Part shown: one piece after another, positions 7,327 through 16,638 of the stretch
How positions within the stretch are numbered: position 1 is the stretch's first letter
How the letters are laid out: the number at the start of each line of letters is the position of its first letter
Source of the DNA: Polynucleobacter sp. MWH-Braz-FAM2G
GTDB taxonomy: Bacteria > Pseudomonadota > Gammaproteobacteria > Burkholderiales > Burkholderiaceae
Reading direction: 5' to 3'
Assembly (NCBI RefSeq): GCF_018687635.1
Contig: NZ_CP061300.1
Coordinates: 372,001-436,000 of the forward strand
DNA length: 64,000 nt
The notes under the pieces: model-generated
What the model saw: the letters and a program-made list of their open reading frames with translations, nothing else
Told to the model about the DNA's origin: nothing
Databases searched by the model: none
Program-made: the position numbers and the translations under genes

Positions 7327-8519
7327 ATTGATGCTTGTGACTTTTTGTGATGCTGTGCGAGCCAGAAAATTGCTAGCCCACTTATTATCACTGGAATAAG
7401 AGAGCCCCAATTCAGAATGCTCCAGCCTTGAGAGGTAACCAGTGCTCCAGACCCAAAAGAGGTAAATGCCATCGTTGCAAAGACGCAAAAGTTAATTGCA
7501 GCTTGCGCCTTATCTCGCTCATTTGGTTTGTAGGCATTGATTGCTAATGAGGTGGCACCAGTAAATAAGAAATTCCAGCCGACACCGAGTAAAAATAAAG
7601 CCATAAAGAACTGATGAAGATTGGTCCCAGTTAGTGCGATTGCAATACAGGTGAAATTGAGTAAAACGCCGACTGACATAATTCTGAGCGTGCCAAACCG
7701 CTGTATTAATGATCCTGTAAAAAATCCAGGGGCAAACATCCCAATCACATGCCATTCAAGCACTAAGGCAGTATCAGAGAATGGTAGCCCGCATACTTGC
7801 ATCGCTAGTGGTGTAGCGGCCATTAGGAGATTCATGACCCCATATCCCAAGGCGGCGCCGATAATGGCAACCACAAAAACAGGTTGCTTCAGAATTTCTT
7901 TAAGCGGACGACCATCAGAAAGCGAATGCTCGGTCTTCGATTCGCGGGGAAAGTGAATGAACTGCATGACAAAGATGCCAATTAATGCGGCAATGGAGAG
8001 CGTGAGGTAGGCTCCCAAAAAAGGGGTATCGAATAGGTTTCTTGTCCAGGACGCTAGATTGGGTCCAATAACCGCTCCTAGGATGCCACCAGCCAATACC
8101 CAAGAAATAGCCTTATCGCGTTGCTTAAGCTCGGTGAGCTCTCCAGCAGCAAAGCGATAAAGCTGACCATTGGCACTGTAATAGCCGGCAATAAAGGTTC
8201 CTGCGATCAAGAGCCAAAAATTATGGCTAAGGGCAGCATAGGCGCATAAGAGGGCGGATAGCACGGCAACAAGTAGGCCTAACTGAAAAGAGATCTTGCG
8301 GCCGAAATAATTTTGGGATTTAGCCACAATAGAGGTTGAAAAAGCGCCTCCAACCACATAGCCCATGACAGGTAGGGTTGCCATCCAACTTGCTGGCGCA
8401 AGACTGAGGCCTACCAAGCCGTTAATGGCAATAAAGGTGACATTGTTGGTTAGGAACAGACCTTGGCAAACAATGAGTAAGACCAAATTTTTATTGAGTA
8501 AAGGATGTCTGTTGACCAT
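7323..8519 (-). CDS. Major facilitator superfamily transporter
   Basis: A 398-residue protein with about twelve hydrophobic helices. The loop between helices 2 and 3 carries the MFS-type motif (KSQNYFGRKISF). It resembles drug or organic-solute efflux carriers, but no substrate can be deduced. Its 3' end overlaps that of the convergent DUF6352-like gene by 4 bases. No regulator gene is adjacent, which would have been expected for a specialised efflux pump. Confidence 0.88.
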   Translation of the reverse strand: MVNRHPLLNKNLVLLIVCQGLFLTNNVTFIAINGLVGLSLAPASWMATLPVMGYVVGGAFSTSIVAKSQNYFGRKISFQLGLLVAVLSALLCAYAALSHNFWLLIAGTFIAGYYSANGQLYRFAAGELTELKQRDKAISWVLAGGILGAVIGPNLASWTRNLFDTPFLGAYLTLSIAALIGIFVMQFIHFPRESKTEHSLSDGRPLKEILKQPVFVVAIIGAALGYGVMNLLMAATPLAMQVCGLPFSDTALVLEWHVIGMFAPGFFTGSLIQRFGTLRIMSVGVLLNFTCIAIALTGTNLHQFFMALFLLGVGWNFLFTGATSLAINAYKPNERDKAQAAINFCVFATMAFTSFGSGALVTSQGWSILNWGSLIPVIISGLAIFWLAQHHKKSQASI

Positions 8520-8558
8520 GTCTTGCAGTTTACGGTGAATTTGTAACTTGGGACGTCT

Positions 8559-8613
8559 TGGTGGATTCCCTTAAATTGGCCTTTATTGGGGATTTTTAGG
8601 TACAAATCCACCA
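8559..8613. repeat. Inverted repeat in the icd upstream region
   Basis: Arms TGGTGGATT (8559-8567) and AATCCACCA (8605-8613) form a 9-base perfect inverted repeat with a 37-base loop, about 150 bases before icd. It could be an operator or a leader hairpin; there is no T-tract that would make it a plain terminator. Confidence 0.4.
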
Positions 8614-8755
8614 TTTTTATCAAGTTCGATGATTTAAAATGGAAGACTCGCCTCATTAGCAAAAGGAGCGCTAAAAGCGACTTGCAAAATGTGGGTTTGA
8701 GAGCGACAGGGTAAAAACCTGACTCTGTAATTTTTTCAATATTGAGGAAACATTC

Positions 8756-10990
8756 ATGGCTTCAGAGAAATCAAAGATTATTTATACGCTGACAGACGAA
8801 GCGCCGCTTTTGGCGACTTGTGCATTTCTGCCAATCATTCGTACTTTTACGGCACCTGCTGGCGTAGAGATCGTTAAGAGTGACATTTCTGTTGCTGCTC
8901 GTATCTTGGCTGAGTTTTCTGATTGCCTCACACCTGAGCAACAGGTTCCTGATAACTTGGCCGAACTCGGCAAAATGACTTTGTTGCCAGACACCAATAT
9001 TATTAAGCTGCCTAACATTAGCGCCTCTGTTCCTCAGTTGCTAGCAGCTATCAAGGAGTTGCAGTCTAAGGGCTACAAGATTCCGAATTTCCCTGAAGAT
9101 CCAAAAACGGATGAGGAGAAAGCGATTCGTGCTCGCTACTCTAAGTGCTTAGGTAGTTCGGTTAACCCAGTATTACGCGAAGGTAACTCTGACCGCCGTG
9201 CGCCACCCGCTGTGAAGCGTTACGCACGTAAAAATCCACACTCCATGGGAGAGTGGAGTCAAGCTTCTCGTACGCACGTATCCCATATGCATGGCGGTGA
9301 CTTCTACTCTAGCGAGAAGTCAATGACGATGACTAAGGCTTGTGATGTGAAGATGGACTTGGTAACGAAGAGCGGTAAGACAATCGTTCTAAAGCCAAAA
9401 GTCTCTTTGCTGGCTGGAGAAATTATTGACAGCATGTACATGAGCAAAAAAGCGCTTTGCGAATTCTATGAAAAAGAAATTGAAGATGCTTATAAGACTG
9501 GCATGATGTTGTCCTTGCACGTTAAAGCTACGATGATGAAAGTTTCACATCCAATCGTCTTTGGTCATGCAGTGAAGATTTTCTACAAAGATGCATTCGA
9601 AAAGCATGCAAAATTGTTTGAAGAATTGGGTGTGAATGCCAATAATGGTATGAGCAGCTTGTATGAAAAAATCAAGACTTTGCCAGAATCTAAGCGCGAA
9701 GAAATCATTCAAGATTTACATGCTTGTCATGAACACCGTCCAGCCTTGGCGATGGTTGATTCTGCCAAAGGTATTACCAATCTCCATTCCCCAAGTGACG
9801 TGATTGTGGATGCGTCCATGCCGGCAATGATCCGTGTTGGCGGCAAGATGTGGGGTGCAGATGGTCGTTTGCATGACACCAAAGCTGTGATTCCAGAAAG
9901 TACCTTTGCCCGTATCTATCAAGAAATGATCAATTTCTGTAAGACCCACGGTAATTTTGATCCAACTACGATGGGTACAGTACCTAACGTAGGTTTAATG
10001 GCTCAACAAGCAGAAGAGTACGGCTCACATGACAAGACTTTTGAAATTCCAGAAGCTGGTGTAGCGCGCATTGTTGCTGACGATGGCACTGTATTGCTCG
10101 AGCAAAATGTTGAAGAGGGTGATATCTGGCGTATGTGTCAGTGTAAAGATGCCCCGATTCGTGACTGGGTGAAGTTGGCTGTGAACCGCGCGCGTCTCTC
10201 TAATACACCAGCAGTATTCTGGCTTGATGAGTACCGTCCACACGAAGCAGAGTTGATCAAGAAGGTGAAAACCTATCTCAAAGATTACGATCTTGAAGGC
10301 GTAGATATCCAGATCATGTCCCAAACTCGTGCAATGCGTTACACCCTAGAGAGAGTGATTCGCGGTAAAGATACGATCTCTGTAACGGGCAATATTTTGC
10401 GTGACTATCTCACCGACTTGTTCCCAATCATGGAACTAGGTACCAGTGCGAAGATGCTCTCGATTGTTCCATTGATGGCCGGTGGCGGCCTGTTTGAAAC
10501 TGGCGCTGGTGGTTCTGCTCCTAAGCATGTGCAACAGTTGGTTGAAGAAAACCATTTACGTTGGGATTCTCTTGGTGAGTTCTTGGCTTTAGCCGTTTCT
10601 CTTGAGGATATCAGTGATAAGACTGGCAATCAAAAAGTGAAGATTTTGGCTCGCACTTTGGATGAGGCAACTGGTAAGTTGTTGGATAACAATAAGTCGC
10701 CTTCACCACGTACTGGTGAGCTAGATAACCGCGGCAGTCAGTTCTACTTGGCTATGTATTGGGCAGAAGCTTTGGCAGCTCAAACTGAAGATAAAGAATT
10801 GCAAGCGTACTTTGCGCCTCTAGCTAAATCTTTGGTTGAGAATGAGAAGAAGATTGCAGAAGAGCTTAAAGCTGTTCAAGGCAAGCCAGTCGATATTGGT
10901 GGCTACTATGTAGCAGATCCAGAGAAGTGCAAGGCCGTAATGCGTCCGAGTGCCACTTTCAATGCAGCTCTGAAGGCAGCGCGAGGCTAA
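8756..10990 (+). CDS. icd: Monomeric NADP-dependent isocitrate dehydrogenase
   Basis: A 744-residue enzyme of the monomeric IDH type, unrelated in sequence to the 416-residue dimeric form. It oxidises isocitrate to 2-oxoglutarate and CO2 with reduction of NADP+ in the TCA cycle. Recognisable stretches include [14 protein letters not shown] at the N-terminus, [19 protein letters not shown] (residues about 142-160) and the [19 protein letters not shown] segment. The length matches the family. It has a 236-base upstream region with a possible hairpin and a strong terminator at its end, so it is a monocistronic unit. The ribosome binding site is GAGGAAA. Confidence 0.96.
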   Translation: MASEKSKIIYTLTDEAPLLATCAFLPIIRTFTAPAGVEIVKSDISVAARILAEFSDCLTPEQQVPDNLAELGKMTLLPDTNIIKLPNISASVPQLLAAIKELQSKGYKIPNFPEDPKTDEEKAIRARYSKCLGSSVNPVLREGNSDRRAPPAVKRYARKNPHSMGEWSQASRTHVSHMHGGDFYSSEKSMTMTKACDVKMDLVTKSGKTIVLKPKVSLLAGEIIDSMYMSKKALCEFYEKEIEDAYKTGMMLSLHVKATMMKVSHPIVFGHAVKIFYKDAFEKHAKLFEELGVNANNGMSSLYEKIKTLPESKREEIIQDLHACHEHRPALAMVDSAKGITNLHSPSDVIVDASMPAMIRVGGKMWGADGRLHDTKAVIPESTFARIYQEMINFCKTHGNFDPTTMGTVPNVGLMAQQAEEYGSHDKTFEIPEAGVARIVADDGTVLLEQNVEEGDIWRMCQCKDAPIRDWVKLAVNRARLSNTPAVFWLDEYRPHEAELIKKVKTYLKDYDLEGVDIQIMSQTRAMRYTLERVIRGKDTISVTGNILRDYLTDLFPIMELGTSAKMLSIVPLMAGGGLFETGAGGSAPKHVQQLVEENHLRWDSLGEFLALAVSLEDISDKTGNQKVKILARTLDEATGKLLDNNKSPSPRTGELDNRGSQFYLAMYWAEALAAQTEDKELQAYFAPLAKSLVENEKKIAEELKAVQGKPVDIGGYYVADPEKCKAVMRPSATFNAALKAARG

Positions 10991-11014
10991 TATTGCTTAT
11001 TTAGTCTAGTATTT

Positions 11015-11044
11015 AAAAGGCAAACTTAAGGGTTTGCCTTTTTT
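11015..11044 (+). terminator. Intrinsic terminator after icd
   Basis: Stem AAAAGGCAAAC / GTTTGCCTTTT with a 6-base loop and a run of six T. The T-run ends directly at the first possible ATG of the BLUF gene. Confidence 0.85.
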
Positions 11045-11473
11045 ATGACCACTAATATCCAAATCATGGCTAAACAAAAAGATCTGATTGAATTGAGTTA
11101 TCTGAGCGAAGCAGTCTCGGATTTTTCTTTTCTTGGATTAATGCGACTCTTGGATTCGGCTCGTACGTTTAACAAAAACAATGGAATTACTGGAATTCTG
11201 TTGTATGACAACCAGCAATTTGGGCAAATTATTGAGGGGGAGCGAGCAAGTGTCATGAAGGCATGGAGGCGTATCCAAGACGATAAGCGCCACCACCGCA
11301 TAGAACTATTGGAAATTCGTGAGATCACAGAGCGAAGCTATCCTAATTGGCTATTGCGCTTTTATGGTGGAGAGACACTGACTCGGGACTATCCGCCTTT
11401 AATAGAAATGGTTGGTGGAATGGATCAATTTAGCCTGGATTTAATGAATAAGATGCGCTCTCATCAGTCCTAA
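11045..11473 (+). CDS. BLUF-domain blue-light photoreceptor
   Basis: A protein of 142 residues that is a stand-alone BLUF domain binding FAD. Key positions align with AppA: the Tyr in LSYLSEA (near residue 19), Asn in TFNKNNGITG, the Gln in QFGQIIEG, and Trp in PNWLLRF, although the Met two residues after that Trp is replaced by Leu. No output domain is attached, so it must signal through a partner protein. The first ATG abuts the icd terminator and has no Shine-Dalgarno; an ATG at 11066 is an alternative start with seven fewer residues. Freshwater surface bacteria commonly carry such sensors. Confidence 0.88.
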   Translation: MTTNIQIMAKQKDLIELSYLSEAVSDFSFLGLMRLLDSARTFNKNNGITGILLYDNQQFGQIIEGERASVMKAWRRIQDDKRHHRIELLEIREITERSYPNWLLRFYGGETLTRDYPPLIEMVGGMDQFSLDLMNKMRSHQS

Positions 11474-11528
11474 GCAGGAATTTGTTATTGGTAGCACAAT
11501 AGGCTCATTACATATATGAGAGGTGCTT

Positions 11529-12491
11529 ATGGGTTTTATTGATAAGACCATTCTTGCTAGCGACATTACTCCTCAAGCTGTATTTGAAAATCGTCGAAGT
11601 ATTATTAAAACTGCTGCTGCAGGCGGTTTTGGTATGGCTTTGGCGCCTTGGTTTTCTAGGCAAGCATTGGCAGTCACTCCTGAAAAGCTAGCTGCTACGA
11701 TCAATCCAGCATTTGCAAATAAAGATGGCTTAACTTCATACAAGTACGTAACTAGCTATAACAATTTTTACGAATTTGGTACTGACAAAGCCGATCCTGC
11801 GGCAAATGCGGATAGCTTGCAAACACGTCCTTGGACTATTTCGATAGAAGGATTGGTAAAAAAGCCGATGACTCTTGATATTGATGCTCTTCTCAAGCTA
11901 GCGCCCATGGAAGAGCGAATCTACCGCATGCGTTGCGTAGAAGGTTGGTCAATGGTGATTCCATGGGACGGTTATTCTTTATCTAAACTTATTAATAAGG
12001 TGGAGCCACTTGGATCAGCAAAGTATGTCGAATTTATTTCGCTTGCTGATCCGAAGCAAATGCCTGGGGTAAAGAGCAATATTATTAATTGGCCCTATCG
12101 AGAAGGTTTGCGTATGGATGAGGCCATGAATCCATTAACTCTGCTTACTTTTGGCTTATACGGTGAAGTTTTGCCAAAGCCTAATGGAGCGCCTGTTCGT
12201 ATTGTGGTTCCTTGGAAGTATGGTTTTAAGAGCGCTAAGTCGATTATCAAAATCCGATTTACAGAGGAGATGCCTAAGACCAGCTGGAATCAATTTGATG
12301 CACGAGAGTATGGTTTTTACTCCAATGTAAATCCTGAGGTTGATCATCCGCGATGGAGTCAGGCTACCGAAAGGCGTATCGGAGACCCCAAAGGAATATT
12401 TGCTCCGAAAATTAAAACGCAGATATTTAATGGCTATGGTGAGCAGGTGGCTAGCATGTACAGTGGTATGGATTTAAAAAAATACTATTAA
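11529..12491 (+). CDS. msrP: Periplasmic methionine sulfoxide reductase, molybdoenzyme subunit
   Basis: MsrP (formerly YedY), a sulfite-oxidase-fold enzyme that reduces methionine sulfoxide in periplasmic proteins using electrons from MsrQ. The N-terminus has a Tat signal ([14 protein letters not shown]), and the molybdenum-ligating Cys is in [11 protein letters not shown]. Length is 320 residues, normal for the family. The ATG at 11529 follows GAGAGGT at good spacing; a GTG two codons earlier is less likely. blc-like and metallo-hydrolase genes follow at 4 and 10 bases, suggesting an operon. Its partner msrQ is not adjacent but 6.4 kb downstream. Confidence 0.95.
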   Translation: MGFIDKTILASDITPQAVFENRRSIIKTAAAGGFGMALAPWFSRQALAVTPEKLAATINPAFANKDGLTSYKYVTSYNNFYEFGTDKADPAANADSLQTRPWTISIEGLVKKPMTLDIDALLKLAPMEERIYRMRCVEGWSMVIPWDGYSLSKLINKVEPLGSAKYVEFISLADPKQMPGVKSNIINWPYREGLRMDEAMNPLTLLTFGLYGEVLPKPNGAPVRIVVPWKYGFKSAKSIIKIRFTEEMPKTSWNQFDAREYGFYSNVNPEVDHPRWSQATERRIGDPKGIFAPKIKTQIFNGYGEQVASMYSGMDLKKYY

Positions 12492-12495
12492 TGTG

Positions 12496-13056
12496 ATGAG
12501 CAATTTATATTCGGCACTTTTTTGTACGTTCATATTTATATCCAGTTTTACTGCTTATGCTCAAGGATCCGATGTTCCTGTAAAGACTATTCCCACTTTA
12601 GATGTACAGCGTTATCTTGGTACATGGTACGAAGTGGCTAAATACCCCAATTGGTTTCAGAAAAAATGTGTTAGCAACACCAAAGCAGTTTATTCAGTAA
12701 GGCCTGATGGTAATTTAAAGGTTCTCAATAGCTGTAAAACTGCCGAGGGTAATGTTTCTGAAGCAGAAGGTGTGGCGCGTCAAATTGGAGGGAAAGATTC
12801 TCCAAAGTTGGAGGTAAGGTTTGCACCGGCTTGGCTTTCCTTTATACCCATGGTTTGGGGAGATTATTGGATCATTGATCTAGACGGCCAATATCAAATA
12901 GCAGTCGTTAGTGATCCGCGACGAGAATATCTTTGGATTCTGTCGAGATCGCCGCAAATAGATCGTAAATCTTATGAAGACTTACTACAGCGTTTACAAG
13001 CTCAGCATTATGACGTTCGCAAGTTAGAGCTAACAACACAGACCGAAGCAAAGTAA
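12496..13056 (+). CDS. Bacterial lipocalin, Blc-like
   Basis: A 186-residue lipocalin with a signal peptide (cleavage near AYA, about residue 22) and the family motif GTWYEVAKYPNWFQ. Further conserved features are the Cys pair (KKCVSN / NSCKT) and the SRSPQ...Y block near the end. Unlike E. coli Blc there is no clear lipobox, so it may be periplasmic rather than a lipoprotein. Such proteins bind lysophospholipids or fatty acids during envelope stress. It follows msrP by 4 bases, which groups envelope repair functions. A GTG at 12493 precedes the ATG. Confidence 0.88.
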   Translation: MSNLYSALFCTFIFISSFTAYAQGSDVPVKTIPTLDVQRYLGTWYEVAKYPNWFQKKCVSNTKAVYSVRPDGNLKVLNSCKTAEGNVSEAEGVARQIGGKDSPKLEVRFAPAWLSFIPMVWGDYWIIDLDGQYQIAVVSDPRREYLWILSRSPQIDRKSYEDLLQRLQAQHYDVRKLELTTQTEAK

Positions 13057-13066
13057 GCAAGCAAAG

Positions 13067-13990
13067 ATGGATCATAAGTTGCCGCCTGGTATTGAGGTAT
13101 TTGAAAGAGGGTGGCTTTCCGCCAATAATATTTTGCATTTTGGTGAGCAAGATACATCTTTGGTGGATTCTGGATATTGGAGTCATCAAAATTTAACAGT
13201 AGATTTAGTGCGACTTAGTCTGCAGAGACATGGCATGAAGGCGCTAAATAAGCTTATTAATACCCATCTTCATTCTGATCACTGTGGGGGTAACGCCGCT
13301 TTAGCAAAAACATTTGACTGCCAGGTGTATATCCCATTTGCTGAACAAGCGGCCGTTAGTAATTGGGATAGTGCCTTATTGAGCTATGAAAATCTTGGTC
13401 AAGAGTGCCCTCGTTTTACTTATCAAGGCTTGCTAATACCTGGTGATGAAATCCTGCTAGGAAGATATAACTGGAAAATACTAGCTGCGCCAGGACATGA
13501 CCCTCATTCAGTGATGCTCTATCAAGCGGATTATCGGATCTTAATTTCAGGGGATGCGTTATGGGAGGATGGATTTGGCGCCATTTTCCCTGAGATATGG
13601 GGTGAACCAGGATTTGAAGAGGTTGCGCAAACTTTAGACCTCATCGAGACGCTAGCTATTGATTGTGTTATTCCAGGCCATGGTGCGCCATTTTCCGATG
13701 TTACTAAGGCTTTGGCAACAGCGCGATCTAGATTGGATTATCTTGCTTCTGATCCAAGTCGCAATACGCGTCAGAGCGCCAAAGTATTGTTGAAATACCG
13801 ATTATTAGAGTGGCGCAATCGAAATATTTTGGATGTGAGGAATTGGATTGCTAGTACCCCCGCATTAATTGGTGCAGCAAAAATGCTCAATATGGAGATG
13901 AGTGAGTTTGCTCAATGGCTACCGATGGCTTTAGTAAAGTCAGGTGTGGCGAAAATAGAGGGTGACCAGTTAATCGATATTGCTGGATAG
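13067..13990 (+). CDS. Metallo-beta-lactamase fold hydrolase
   Basis: A 307-residue MBL-fold protein. The metal-binding signature is THLHSDHCGG (residues about 65-74), followed by GHDPHS, the SGDALWEDG Asp and VIPGHGAP as the last His. There is no signal peptide. Substrate is unknown; the C-terminal helical part (MNMEMSEFAQWLPM) differs from glyoxalase II and lactamases. It is third in the msrP operon with 10-base spacing. Confidence 0.88.
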   Translation: MDHKLPPGIEVFERGWLSANNILHFGEQDTSLVDSGYWSHQNLTVDLVRLSLQRHGMKALNKLINTHLHSDHCGGNAALAKTFDCQVYIPFAEQAAVSNWDSALLSYENLGQECPRFTYQGLLIPGDEILLGRYNWKILAAPGHDPHSVMLYQADYRILISGDALWEDGFGAIFPEIWGEPGFEEVAQTLDLIETLAIDCVIPGHGAPFSDVTKALATARSRLDYLASDPSRNTRQSAKVLLKYRLLEWRNRNILDVRNWIASTPALIGAAKMLNMEMSEFAQWLPMALVKSGVAKIEGDQLIDIAG

Positions 13991-14103
13991 ATTTTTGAGG
14001 GATTATTAAGCAACTCTTCTAGATCGAATCGCAACCTTGAGCTATAAGAATGAGAGAAGGGTTGGCAAATTTTTACGTCACACTTCACTTGGCGCTTTTA
14101 AGT

Positions 14104-14643
14104 TTAAGACTTATCTTTCCATTGGTAGAACTTGGGAAAAACGCGCATAACAACGGGTCCATTAAAGTCCCAGGATTTACAGGTTCCAAGATATAAAGGG
14201 GGTTTGTTTCCTTCTGGGTCAGAAAAAGACCCGGGAATAGATTGGAATGCTGCAGTGGCGAGATTTGCTAGCAGTTCTCTTAAATGAGTGCATCCTTTGA
14301 TTCCGCCTAAATGGCTATCGATGGTTTTGCGCCAACCTTTTCCTAGGCGCGAGCCAATTAGTGCGTCCATTGGTGGGATTACTTCAGTGCACTCTGGATG
14401 AGGATGTCTATCCATGACCACTTCAATTTCTTTTATGACAAGTTCTTGATTAACAGTGACACGAACCCACATATCATGAAAAGCTTCTCCAGGCTGCCAA
14501 GTTTTGGTACTCGTCTGAAATGGGTTTGCTTTGAAATCTTTTAGATGTCCTTCAATATCCCAAAGACCATCTTCTCTGGCGAAACCTTGAAAAGTAATTT
14601 CACGGGTATGCAGGAGAGAGCGTGGTTTAGGATCAGAGAGCAT
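14104..14643 (-). CDS. DUF2889 family protein
   Basis: A 179-residue protein with the typical DUF2889 opening: LLHTREITFQGFAREDGLWDIEGHL. The middle GSRLGKGWRKTI and GCTHLRELL stretches are also conserved. The function is unknown; homologues are often near aromatic-degradation or metabolic genes. It stands alone, convergent with the metallo-hydrolase gene, with a 113-base featureless gap between them. Confidence 0.85.
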   Translation of the reverse strand: MLSDPKPRSLLHTREITFQGFAREDGLWDIEGHLKDFKANPFQTSTKTWQPGEAFHDMWVRVTVNQELVIKEIEVVMDRHPHPECTEVIPPMDALIGSRLGKGWRKTIDSHLGGIKGCTHLRELLANLATAAFQSIPGSFSDPEGNKPPLYLGTCKSWDFNGPVVMRVFPKFYQWKDKS

Positions 14644-14744
14644 GGAAGGAGTGGTTTGAAATCAGGGCGGTGTCTAATGATAATGAATTTAGTCATCTAG
14701 GGGCGACTCGCATTTGACTGGCTCTGTAGTATGCTCTCTAGCAT

Positions 14745-15470
14745 ATGGCAAAACCGATTTCTCTAGAAAAAATTCTTTTTAGCCAAGGCTTTGGGACTCG
14801 TCGTTATTGTAGCGACCTGGTATATGCTGACCTCGTTAAGGTAAACGGAGTATTGGCCGAAGATCCTGATGAAAGAATTTCCACCGAAGGGCTTATTCTC
14901 AATGTGGAAGGAAAAGATTGGGAATATCACGAGAAGGCTTACCTTGCATTTAATAAGCCAGCAAATTACGAGTGCTCTCATAAAACGACTCATCACCCAA
15001 GTGTTTATAGTTTGCTACCCAGTCCATTTGTCGAAAGAGGATTGCAGTGTGTAGGTCGCCTAGACTATGACACAACAGGATTGTTATTGATTTCTGATGA
15101 TGGCCAATTTATCCACAAGATGACTACGCCCAAGAAAAATATCGGCAAGGTTTATGAAATTACAACCCCAGAACCAATTACACAGAAGCAAATAGATCAT
15201 TTACTCAATGGCGTCGTCCTTGATGATGACCCAAAACCTTGCTTTGCTGCAGCATGTAAATTAATTGCAGAGAACGTGCTTGCAATGACCATCGTTGAAG
15301 GACGTTATCACCAAGTTAAACGTATGATGGCTGCGGTTGGAAATCATGTTCACCAACTACACCGAACTGAAATTGGCGCTTACCGCATTCCTGCTGATTT
15401 GGCTGAAGGGGAGTGGCGGTGGCTTTATCCAGAAGACTTAAAGCAGCTCTCCCAAAGTATTTCTACTTAA
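14745..15470 (+). CDS. RsuA/RluB-family pseudouridine synthase
   Basis: A 241-residue enzyme with an N-terminal S4 RNA-binding domain (SLEKILFSQGFGTRRYCSDLV) and the catalytic domain whose Asp lies in VGRLDYDTTGLLL (around residue 107). The C-terminal EGRYHQVKRMMAAVGN motif is typical of RsuA relatives. It probably makes a pseudouridine in 16S rRNA (RsuA, position 516 in E. coli), but the exact target cannot be read from sequence. Followed 26 bases later by the pterin dehydratase gene. Confidence 0.88.
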   Translation: MAKPISLEKILFSQGFGTRRYCSDLVYADLVKVNGVLAEDPDERISTEGLILNVEGKDWEYHEKAYLAFNKPANYECSHKTTHHPSVYSLLPSPFVERGLQCVGRLDYDTTGLLLISDDGQFIHKMTTPKKNIGKVYEITTPEPITQKQIDHLLNGVVLDDDPKPCFAAACKLIAENVLAMTIVEGRYHQVKRMMAAVGNHVHQLHRTEIGAYRIPADLAEGEWRWLYPEDLKQLSQSIST

Positions 15471-15496
15471 AGGTTTTTATCTTGAAGATCTAAGAG

Positions 15497-15775
15497 TTGA
15501 ATTTAGAAAAAGAGCTTCCATTGTGGTCAGTGGTAGCGGAAGGAAAAGCGATTGCGCGGAAATTTGTTTTTGCAGATTTTAAGCAAGCTTTTGAGTTTAT
15601 GACTCTAAGCGCACAATACGCTGAACAGATGAATCATCATCCTGACTGGTCAAATTCTTGGAATACGGTCACCGTTCAGTTAAGCACCCATTCAGAAGGT
15701 CATTTGACTAAATTGGATGTTGAATTGGCAAAAGCAATGGATGTTTTTGCCGCTAAAGCAATGAACACGAATTAG
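15497..15775 (+). CDS. 4a-hydroxytetrahydrobiopterin dehydratase
   Basis: A 92-residue pterin-4a-carbinolamine dehydratase with the family motif AEQMNHHPDWSNSWNTV, which contains the active-site histidines. It recycles the pterin cofactor of aromatic amino acid hydroxylases, though no such hydroxylase lies in the window. The start is a TTG; no ATG would leave the conserved N-terminal strand intact. Its last 4 bases overlap the convergent small acidic gene. Confidence 0.88.
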   Translation: MNLEKELPLWSVVAEGKAIARKFVFADFKQAFEFMTLSAQYAEQMNHHPDWSNSWNTVTVQLSTHSEGHLTKLDVELAKAMDVFAAKAMNTN

Positions 15776-15987
15776 TGTTCATCGCCATCATGTTCTTCTT
15801 CGTTCATGCTCATTAAGATGGTGGCTAGTAAGCCATAAACTACCTCGGTGGAGATCATGCCATCTTCATCAAGTTCATCAATTAAGTCGTTGAGTCGATC
15901 CTCCGTGGGCTCATTGAGCAAGGCCATTGCGCATTCACACCCAAAGTCAAAATCTTCATCATTTTGGGCTTGGTTTTCGTTAGTCAT
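15772..15987 (-). CDS. Small acidic conserved-looking protein
   Basis: A very acidic 71-residue protein (over 20 Asp and Glu) with two cysteines close together (FGCECAMALL) and a hydrophobic helix in the middle. A Shine-Dalgarno (AAGGAT) precedes the ATG at good spacing, which supports expression. I do not recognise the family. Its 3' end overlaps the dehydratase gene by 4 bases. Confidence 0.65.
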   Translation of the reverse strand: MTNENQAQNDEDFDFGCECAMALLNEPTEDRLNDLIDELDEDGMISTEVVYGLLATILMSMNEEEHDGDEH

Positions 15988-16130
15988 ATTTATCCTTAAT
16001 TGAGCTTTCAGGATAGCAAATTACAGCCCGATTCGATAGGATTTTGATTTGGTAGCAAGCCTTTTATGTGCAAGCGCAAAAAGATCAGAATGATTTATAG
16101 TCATCTGAAAAGATAATCATAGGAGGCAAT

Positions 16131-16628
16131 ATGCAGTTAGATATTAACGGGCAGATTCAAAATATTGATGTTGAGCCCAATATGCCCTTGTTGTGGGCAA
16201 TTCGTGAGGTAGTGGGACTGACGGGAACTAAGTACGGTTGCGGTGTGGCTCAATGTGGTGCCTGTACCGTTTATCTCAATGGTGAGCCTATTCGTTCTTG
16301 CTCTATTCCAGTATCTGCGGTCGGTAAAGCCAAAATCACTACTATTGAAGCTTTATCTAAGAACTTGATGCATCCTGTGCAGCAGGCTTGGATTGCTCTT
16401 GACGTGCCTCAGTGTGGCTACTGCCAATCTGGCCAAATAATGGCAGCAGCAGCTCTCTTAAAAAGAATTCCAAAGCCTACTGATGCCGATATTGATAATG
16501 CGATGGGAAATCTATGTCGTTGCGGCACTTATCAAAAGATTCGCGATGGAATACATGTAGCTTCCGGTCAAAAGAAATTGCAAGATGTATTGGCGCAATA
16601 TGGCGCTTCTCCTGCAACTCGTGGTTAA
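16131..16628 (+). CDS. [2Fe-2S] subunit of a molybdenum hydroxylase, isoquinoline 1-oxidoreductase alpha-like
   Basis: A 165-residue two-cluster iron-sulfur subunit. The plant-type cluster is bound by YGCGVAQCGACTV (residues 38-50) plus a later Cys, and the second by PQCGYCQSGQ and NLCRCGTY. It transfers electrons from the molybdenum subunit encoded 10 bases downstream. A strong ribosome binding site (AGGAGG) precedes the ATG. The closest named relatives are the small subunits of isoquinoline 1-oxidoreductase and related aldehyde dehydrogenases; the substrate here is not known. Confidence 0.92.
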   Translation: MQLDINGQIQNIDVEPNMPLLWAIREVVGLTGTKYGCGVAQCGACTVYLNGEPIRSCSIPVSAVGKAKITTIEALSKNLMHPVQQAWIALDVPQCGYCQSGQIMAAAALLKRIPKPTDADIDNAMGNLCRCGTYQKIRDGIHVASGQKKLQDVLAQYGASPATRG

Positions 16629-16638
16629 GGGGGTAAAT

